Source: a bacterium CG2_30_54_10
Lineage (GTDB): Bacteria > Muiribacteriota > Ozemobacteria > Ozemobacterales > Ozemobacteraceae
DNA: 8,980 bases
Direction: 5' to 3'
NCBI GenBank assembly: GCA_001872985.1
Contig: MNYA01000085.1
Location: forward strand, 1 to 8,980
The position numbers and the translations under genes were made by a program. This document shows, one piece after another, positions 5,255 to 8,980 of the stretch. Numbering within the stretch: position 1 is the first letter of the stretch; every line of letters starts with the position of its first letter. A model generated the notes under the pieces. That model had not been told where the DNA came from. It saw nothing but the letters and a program-made list of their open reading frames with translations, and did no database searches.

Positions 5255-7327
5255 TCACCTCCCCCGGTAGGCATCGATTCTCTGGGTCATCTGGTCGTAG
5301 GCGGCAAGTTTTGCTTCGAGGCGTTTCGTGTCCGCGCCATATCTGAAACGGCCGCTATCTTCAGGATAAGCCTTGAGATAGAACTCGATCCAGAATTCCT
5401 TGCGTTCATGGTTGTACTCAGCTCTTGCTTCCCAGCAATGAAGATCTTTTATAAGGCTCAAGGAAAACGGGCTGAATTTCTTGGTCAGATGGTTATAATT
5501 GGCATTGGTGCTTATCTCCCATTCCGGCCGAATTACCGTACGGTAGTTTAGCGAGGTATTCGTGATCCGGCGATATTCATGCGGATAGATGATGCTCGTA
5601 TCGAACGACCACAAATTACTGGCGAAACGGTAGCGGGCGTTTAAATTTCCCGGGTTCAGGTGTGCCATGCTCATTTTTGAAAAAGGAAGCGGGTCAGGAA
5701 CATAATCGCGTCTGACGAAAAACTCCCAGTTATGGTATGCATCCGCACGCGATCGCCGGGAAAAATCCCAGTAGACCTGTTCCAGGCGCTGCCCGGTACG
5801 GTTGTAGTTGAAATTGATCGGGTTGATGGTCCAGGTGCTGGTGGCAACCCGAAGCCGGAACGACACCACATCAGTGCTTGAAAAGGAATCGAATCGGAAT
5901 GGGGATTTCCCCTTCTGGGTCGCCAGGTTGTAATTGAACTCGAGATCGGTCATTGGGGAAAATCTCTGGTTGGCCCGAACCATCGTATTACCGCTCTCCC
6001 GCTCGATCCCCTCGCTGTACCAGCTTTTCTGCAAACTGTAGGATGGGGTGAATTCCAACCGCCGGTTGACCTTCACCGTCGGAACAGAAAAGTTGGAGCG
6101 AATATCCTTCTTTTCGGTGTTCTTCTTGTTATCGAGCGTTCCTTCTTCATACCGGCCAAACATCCCGGAAGTCGAAAGCGAGAGGGGAAGAACCGGAAAC
6201 GTGTAAGCAGGGAAGGTCATATTGATCTCGGGAAGTCGGTTCAGAATCTGATAGCCGTTGTCAGCGATGTATTTGTTTCCATCGAGGTCAAAGAATTTGC
6301 TTGCGGTAACATTCATCGTCATACTTTTCAGAACCGGATTGAGATTCATCTGGACGTTGAGATCCTGGTTCTGCGGTTGAGCGCCTGCTTTGTCACCAGT
6401 ATAGGAAAGATTGGTGGAAACCGTGTCTCCACGGGCAAATCTGTAATTGTGCGTCAGGTTGATCTGCGTATTTTGGTGGTTCCGCTTCGATTCGTTGAGG
6501 TCGTAGATGCTGATCGAGCCATCGCCCGCAACGGAGTTGCTGTAAGTCCCGCTGAAGCTCGTTCCCGTCCCGCGTTTCTCGAAGTAATCAAGCCCGAACT
6601 GGCCGCTCAACTGAGGAGAAACTACAAGATCTGAACTCAGCTTGAAATACAAGCCGTCGATTTGGGACATCCCCTGGCGCGTGGCGAAGAACTTCCCATC
6701 CTTCTTGAAGAGACTCGAACGATCGACCCCCTTCCGATACAGCGTCTTTCCCTTCCACTTGACGGCAAGGCCCTCCATCGTCATTTCGTGCCCAGGGATG
6801 ATCTCGATCTTTTTCGACTGGATCCGGTAGTGGGGGTGCTCTACATTATCGCAGGTGGTTTGCATAATATCGTGCGCGATACTGTAGGAAGGACTGACAT
6901 AGACGTCCTTGGCCTTGAAAAAATTACGGTTGCGGCGGACGGTGGCATTCCGCATCCAGCCTTTTCCGTTCTTCATGTTGTAGACGAGAAAATCGCCTTT
7001 CGTCTGGTCGTAACCCTTCCAGAAATCGACGTTTCCGTAGGCGAAAATATCTTCGCTTTTTGTGTTGGCCTGGATCGTGTCAGCCACGATCCGAAGGTCT
7101 TTGTAGGAAATATAAGACCGCCCCTTGGCCACGACCTGCGTGGCTTTGGTGCGATATTCGAGATAATCTCCCTGCATTTCTACAGGGAATTTTTGCGTGT
7201 CCATCTCTGGAACATCGAACGCCAACGATGGAAGCGCCAAAAAAAAGAAAGCCGCAACACCACACAGGCAATGCCAAAGTGGGTGAAGACGGCCTCCATT
7301 TGGCCGGCGAGCGTTTCCAGACACCAA
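5255..7327 (-). CDS. lptD: LPS-assembly outer-membrane protein LptD (OstA/Imp)
   Basis: LptD is the outer-membrane beta-barrel that inserts lipopolysaccharide into the outer leaflet, normally with the lipoprotein LptE and the LptA bridge. The 690-residue product has a signal peptide with hydrophobic core CLCGVAAFFFLALPSLA and likely cleavage after Ala36. An OstA/LptA-like beta-jellyroll (about 48-180) follows, with GDYLEYRTKATQVVAKG, IFAYGNVDFW and the LptD-type TTCDN...PHYRIQSKKIEI. The rest is alternating aromatic and polar strand sequence typical of the barrel, ending with LHCWEARAEYNHERKEFWIE. A charged, helix-like tail of about 25 residues follows. It is shorter than the Escherichia coli protein (784). 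The mature chain has only two cysteines, 159 and 631. TTG 7327 is used, with AGGAG (7338-7342) 10 nt upstream; GTG 7324 is an alternative. It stands 180 bp after lysC and at least 131 bp before rpiB, so it may be its own transcript. Confidence 0.9.
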   Translation of the reverse strand: MVSGNARRPNGGRLHPLWHCLCGVAAFFFLALPSLAFDVPEMDTQKFPVEMQGDYLEYRTKATQVVAKGRSYISYKDLRIVADTIQANTKSEDIFAYGNVDFWKGYDQTKGDFLVYNMKNGKGWMRNATVRRNRNFFKAKDVYVSPSYSIAHDIMQTTCDNVEHPHYRIQSKKIEIIPGHEMTMEGLAVKWKGKTLYRKGVDRSSLFKKDGKFFATRQGMSQIDGLYFKLSSDLVVSPQLSGQFGLDYFEKRGTGTSFSGTYSNSVAGDGSISIYDLNESKRNHQNTQINLTHNYRFARGDTVSTNLSYTGDKAGAQPQNQDLNVQMNLNPVLKSMTMNVTASKFFDLDGNKYIADNGYQILNRLPEINMTFPAYTFPVLPLSLSTSGMFGRYEEGTLDNKKNTEKKDIRSNFSVPTVKVNRRLEFTPSYSLQKSWYSEGIERESGNTMVRANQRFSPMTDLEFNYNLATQKGKSPFRFDSFSSTDVVSFRLRVATSTWTINPINFNYNRTGQRLEQVYWDFSRRSRADAYHNWEFFVRRDYVPDPLPFSKMSMAHLNPGNLNARYRFASNLWSFDTSIIYPHEYRRITNTSLNYRTVIRPEWEISTNANYNHLTKKFSPFSLSLIKDLHCWEARAEYNHERKEFWIEFYLKAYPEDSGRFRYGADTKRLEAKLAAYDQMTQRIDAYRGR

Positions 7328-7359
7328 GGGCGGTCATCTCCTGAGAAAGAAGATTATTC

Positions 7360-7384
7360 GGCCTTTCCCATTTTTTGGAAGGCC
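7360..7384 (-). other. Small hairpin in the lptD leader
   Basis: Plus-strand GGCCTT (7360-7365) pairs with AAGGCC (7379-7384), and CC/GG can extend the stem with a bulge; the loop contains the T-run 7371-7376. It sits about 20 nt upstream of the lptD ribosome site on the minus strand. It could affect translation or be incidental; I see no family of leader RNA that it matches. Confidence 0.25.
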
Positions 7385-7438
7385 CCACTGTTGTATCGGC
7401 TTCCCGGAAGCAACTCAGTATGGGGGTGCGGCCCCAAA

Positions 7439-7467
7439 TGCGCCTATTTAAGCCCCAAAAAGGCGCA
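7439..7467 (-). other. Second hairpin between lysC and lptD
   Basis: TGCGCCT (7439-7445) and AGGCGCA (7461-7467) form a 7-bp stem that can extend inward by three A-T pairs across one mismatch. On the minus strand only three T residues follow. It lies 13 bp downstream of the larger hairpin that ends lysC, so the two may act together as a tandem transcript-end structure. Confidence 0.35.
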
Positions 7468-7479
7468 ATATTCCAGCCC

Positions 7480-7508
7480 AGGACGACACTCTGAGGGAGT
7501 GTCGTCCT
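7480..7508 (-). terminator. Perfect 12-bp hairpin at the lysC stop codon
   Basis: AGGACGACACTC (7480-7491) and GAGTGTCGTCCT (7497-7508) form a perfect 12-bp stem with a 5-nt loop. Its first transcribed base is the last A of the lysC TAA. No T-tract follows on the minus strand, so it is atypical as an intrinsic terminator; it may still end or protect the lysC message. Confidence 0.5.
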
Positions 7509-8743
7509 TACGTTTTCAGAAGAGCAATCATGGTTTCGTGCAAAGACATCATGGCCAGAGAAGCTTGGTCTTGGGGAATGGCCAGTGTGAGGCGAATGCC
7601 GTCCCGATCGACCAAAAGGGGTTGTAATCCTTGACCCTGCAATGGTTGAACCAACCTGGCCGCCAGAGAAGCGTCAGCTGACAACCCGCATCCGACAATG
7701 GAGATCATTGCCAGATGGGAAGTAAAGCGGACTTCATCCGCATCCATGGAATCGGAAAATTCCCAAAGGTCGGGAATTGCCTCAAACGAGTCGGAAAGCC
7801 GGAACCCGACGCGGAGACTCCCTCGAATCTGATCGAATGAACGCCATTCAACCGCGGTGGCTGGAAAACCGAACTTTTCTTTCAAATCAGGCCCGGGGCC
7901 GGATGAAAAGCGTATTCCTTCAATGGCCATGACTGCCTGTTTCTTGTCGACGGCCATGCTTTTAATTTTGTTTTTCGGATCGCCATCGGGGCCAATCACG
8001 CTTCCCTCCTCGCGGGAGAAACTCGATCGGACGTGAATTCGAATTGCGGCATCCCGGGCATAGGCTATCGAACGGATGTGCAGGATTCCGTTTCCATTAT
8101 TGGCAAGGGACTCCATTTCGTTGTAATCGAGATGCCATACTTTACGGGCATTTGGAATAATCCGCGGATCAGCCGTATAAACACCGTCCTCGTCAGTGAA
8201 CTTCTCACAAAGCTTTTGACCCAGTTCACGGGCAAGAGCCACAGCCGTTATGTCCGAGCCTCCCCGACCCAGAGTCGTGATGTCCCCGGAACTTGTCACC
8301 CCTTGGAATCCTGCAATGACAGCCACTCCGCCCTCATCAAGGAACCCGGCAATGTCACGGAGACGGTCGAAGGAAACGATCTGCGCGTTTCCAAAACTGT
8401 CATCGGTTCGGATACCAAGATTTGTGGCGATGAATGATCTTGCTTTGACGCCGACTCGTTTCAGCGCGGCAGCCATGACCGAGACGCTTACTATCTCTCC
8501 GGTGGCCAGCAGTTGGTCTATTTCACGGGGCTGCGGATCGGGAGAAATTCTGCCCATCAATGAAATCAAATCGTCGGTCGTGTCGCCCATTGCCGAAACG
8601 ACTATTGCCATTTTACGGCCGACACGGGCCTGTTCGGCGATACGCTCGGCGACCTTCAGAATCCGCTCGGGAGAAGCCATCGAAGAGCCGCCGAACTTTT
8701 GGACCAGAACTTCTCCAGGTTTGAAAAACTGCCCTGCGTTCAT
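7508..8743 (-). CDS. lysC: Aspartokinase (aspartate kinase) with diverged ACT region
   Basis: Aspartokinase phosphorylates L-aspartate with ATP, the first step to lysine/diaminopimelate, threonine and methionine. The 411-residue product matches the single-function class (about 400-410). The kinase domain shows VQKFGGSSM (Lys16), LLATGEIVS, TTLGRGGSDITAVALA (156-171) and FTDEDGVYTADPR (182-194). Oddly, the usual LGAxVLHPR segment reads NGNGILHIRS (217-225), with Ile in place of the conserved Pro. The C-terminal part (about 264-411) occupies the ACT-domain position but is weakly conserved, and the typical effector-loop sequence of the TSE-I-K-V type is replaced by VDRDGIRLT near residues 383-391. 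Feedback control may therefore differ. ATG 8743 has no strong ribosome site. The gene is bounded by a terminator upstream (8915-8941) and a hairpin at its stop, so it is probably monocistronic. Confidence 0.95.
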   Translation of the reverse strand: MNAGQFFKPGEVLVQKFGGSSMASPERILKVAERIAEQARVGRKMAIVVSAMGDTTDDLISLMGRISPDPQPREIDQLLATGEIVSVSVMAAALKRVGVKARSFIATNLGIRTDDSFGNAQIVSFDRLRDIAGFLDEGGVAVIAGFQGVTSSGDITTLGRGGSDITAVALARELGQKLCEKFTDEDGVYTADPRIIPNARKVWHLDYNEMESLANNGNGILHIRSIAYARDAAIRIHVRSSFSREEGSVIGPDGDPKNKIKSMAVDKKQAVMAIEGIRFSSGPGPDLKEKFGFPATAVEWRSFDQIRGSLRVGFRLSDSFEAIPDLWEFSDSMDADEVRFTSHLAMISIVGCGLSADASLAARLVQPLQGQGLQPLLVDRDGIRLTLAIPQDQASLAMMSLHETMIALLKT

Positions 8744-8797
8744 CTAATTGCAATCCCATTTAGTTCGTGCGTATCAAACATCGTCCCCACGTATCTG

Positions 8798-8814
8798 CTC
8801 AAAAAGAAGGGGCA
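8798..8814 (-). repeat. Partial duplicate of the terminator half
   Basis: CTCAAAAAGAAGGGGCA (8798-8814) matches CTCAAAAAGAGGGGGCA (8913-8929) at 16 of 17 positions. The second copy is the T-tract and one stem arm of the terminator; the first has no partner arm and so cannot fold the same way. Confidence 0.65.
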
Positions 8815-8839
8815 TTAGCTGATTCTCAACATACAAGCG

Positions 8840-8867
8840 AGATTCCTCACATTCGTTCGGAATGACA
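8840..8867 (-). repeat. Dispersed-repeat-like element of TGTCATTC...GAATCT type
   Basis: On the minus strand the element begins TGTCATTCCGAACGAATG and ends TGAGGAATCT. It carries a short dyad, ATTCC/GGAAT. From memory, close variants (TGTCATTCTGAGCGAAG followed by AGAATCT) are scattered through intergenic regions of many bacterial genomes and metagenomes. No second copy occurs in this window, and the assignment has not been searched. Confidence 0.6.
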
Positions 8868-8914
8868 AACGATGCTGTCCGTGATTACCAAAGAACACTA
8901 AATTTGTAACTTCT

Positions 8915-8941
8915 CAAAAAGAGGGGGCACGCGCCCCCTCT
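8915..8941 (-). terminator. Intrinsic terminator of a minus-strand gene beyond the right edge
   Basis: On the minus strand a perfect 9-bp stem (AGAGGGGGC, loop GCGT, GCCCCCTCT; plus 8920-8941) runs directly into TTTTT (8915-8919). GC-rich stem, tight loop and T-tract make this a canonical Rho-independent terminator. It insulates lysC from the upstream gene, which is outside the window. Confidence 0.85.
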
Positions 8942-8942
8942 C

Positions 8943-8967
8943 GGCACGCGAAGTGAATTCGCGTGCC
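8943..8967 (-). other. Strong 10-bp hairpin just before the terminator
   Basis: GGCACGCGAA (8943-8952) and TTCGCGTGCC (8958-8967) form a perfect 10-bp stem with a 5-nt loop. It is one base away from the terminator stem and shares the octamer GGCACGCG with it (8926-8933). No T-tract follows directly; it may reinforce the terminator or be a palindromic repeat. Confidence 0.6.
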
Positions 8968-8980
8968 TCACTCCCCGCGG

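Larger units (their letters stand above)
8744..8980. other. Non-coding region upstream of lysC
   Basis: No gene is recognisable in these 237 bp. They contain, from right to left on the minus strand, a strong hairpin (8943-8967), an intrinsic terminator (8915-8941), a dispersed-repeat-like element (8840-8867) and a partial copy of the terminator's proximal half (8798-8814). A lysC promoter should lie between the terminator and 8744, but I find no convincing -35/-10 pair. Confidence 0.6.

Noticed and set aside
5077..5274. Small minus-strand frame in the gap between lptD and rpiB
   Set aside because: It overlaps the palindromes and the candidate promoter, has no good ribosome site, and its product is unremarkable.
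6662..7627. Long plus-strand open frame of 321 residues opposite lptD and the lysC end
   Set aside because: The composition is that of a reverse complement of coding sequence, it crosses the lptD-lysC gap and hairpins, and it matches no family I know. Both opposing genes are well supported.
8250..8747. Plus-strand open frame opposite the lysC start
   Set aside because: It lies entirely antisense to a conserved kinase domain, with no independent support.
8744..8914. lysC promoter TTGAGC with TTTGAT on the minus strand
   Set aside because: Both boxes match only 4 of 6 consensus positions and the spacing is 18 bp; such pairs are expected by chance in this A/T-rich stretch.
8744..8914. Lysine riboswitch in the lysC leader
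   Set aside because: I could not recognise the multi-helix lysine riboswitch core, and the available leader (about 170 bp after the terminator) is largely taken up by a repeat-like element. A covariance-model search would settle it.
1..8980. Defence, mobile or secretion system
   Set aside because: Every substantial gene belongs to a housekeeping family except the HEAT protein, and there are no transposase, nuclease, integrase or toxin-like motifs, nor terminal inverted repeats with target duplications.

Overview
The window is a run of seven protein-coding genes, all on the minus strand, from a diderm (Gram-negative-type) bacterium. In transcription order, from high to low coordinates, they are aspartokinase (lysC), the LPS-assembly outer-membrane protein LptD, ribose-5-phosphate isomerase B (rpiB), uracil phosphoribosyltransferase (upp), a dCMP deaminase of the ComEB type, UDP-N-acetylglucosamine 1-carboxyvinyltransferase (murA), and a large HEAT-repeat protein of unknown role. 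I see no tRNA, rRNA, CRISPR array, transposase, phage gene or toxin-antitoxin pair.

LptD requires an outer membrane. The rpiB-upp-dCMP deaminase neighbourhood, however, recalls Firmicutes-type gene order. Base composition is roughly balanced, and TTG starts occur at or compete for some genes. Together with a HEAT-repeat protein and several kinds of short repeat, this suggests an uncultured, deep-branching diderm lineage (something like Riflebacteria is possible). The taxonomic guess is weak and rests on memory, not on a search.

Region 8744-8980 is non-coding. It holds a good minus-strand intrinsic terminator for a gene beyond the right edge, a second strong hairpin, a partial copy of the terminator's proximal half, and a dispersed-repeat-like element. 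lysC (7508-8743) follows and ends in a perfect 12-bp hairpin that shares a base with its stop codon. After a 180-bp gap with further hairpins comes lptD (5255-7327). A 131-188 bp gap (depending on the rpiB start) carries two hairpins or palindromes and a plausible promoter. It precedes a tight five-gene unit, rpiB-upp-comEB-murA-HEAT (279-5066), whose genes overlap, are 3 nt apart, or (rpiB-upp) are about 38 nt apart, so it is probably one transcript with translational coupling. The last 278 bp hold a 10-bp-period dispersed repeat and no gene.

The genes are mostly housekeeping. rpiB connects to ribose-5-phosphate and so to PRPP. upp uses PRPP to salvage uracil. dCMP deaminase makes dUMP for thymidylate. 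murA commits UDP-GlcNAc to peptidoglycan. lptD builds the outer leaflet, and lysC starts the aspartate pathway, which may also supply diaminopimelate for peptidoglycan.

I do not see a new defence or mobile system. The most unusual feature is a pair of in-frame 9-bp tandem repeats inside two neighbouring enzyme genes. One interrupts the conserved fold of RpiB just before its catalytic cysteine. The other builds a low-complexity N-terminal extension on the dCMP deaminase. Both encode Ser-Val-X tripeptides with different codons.
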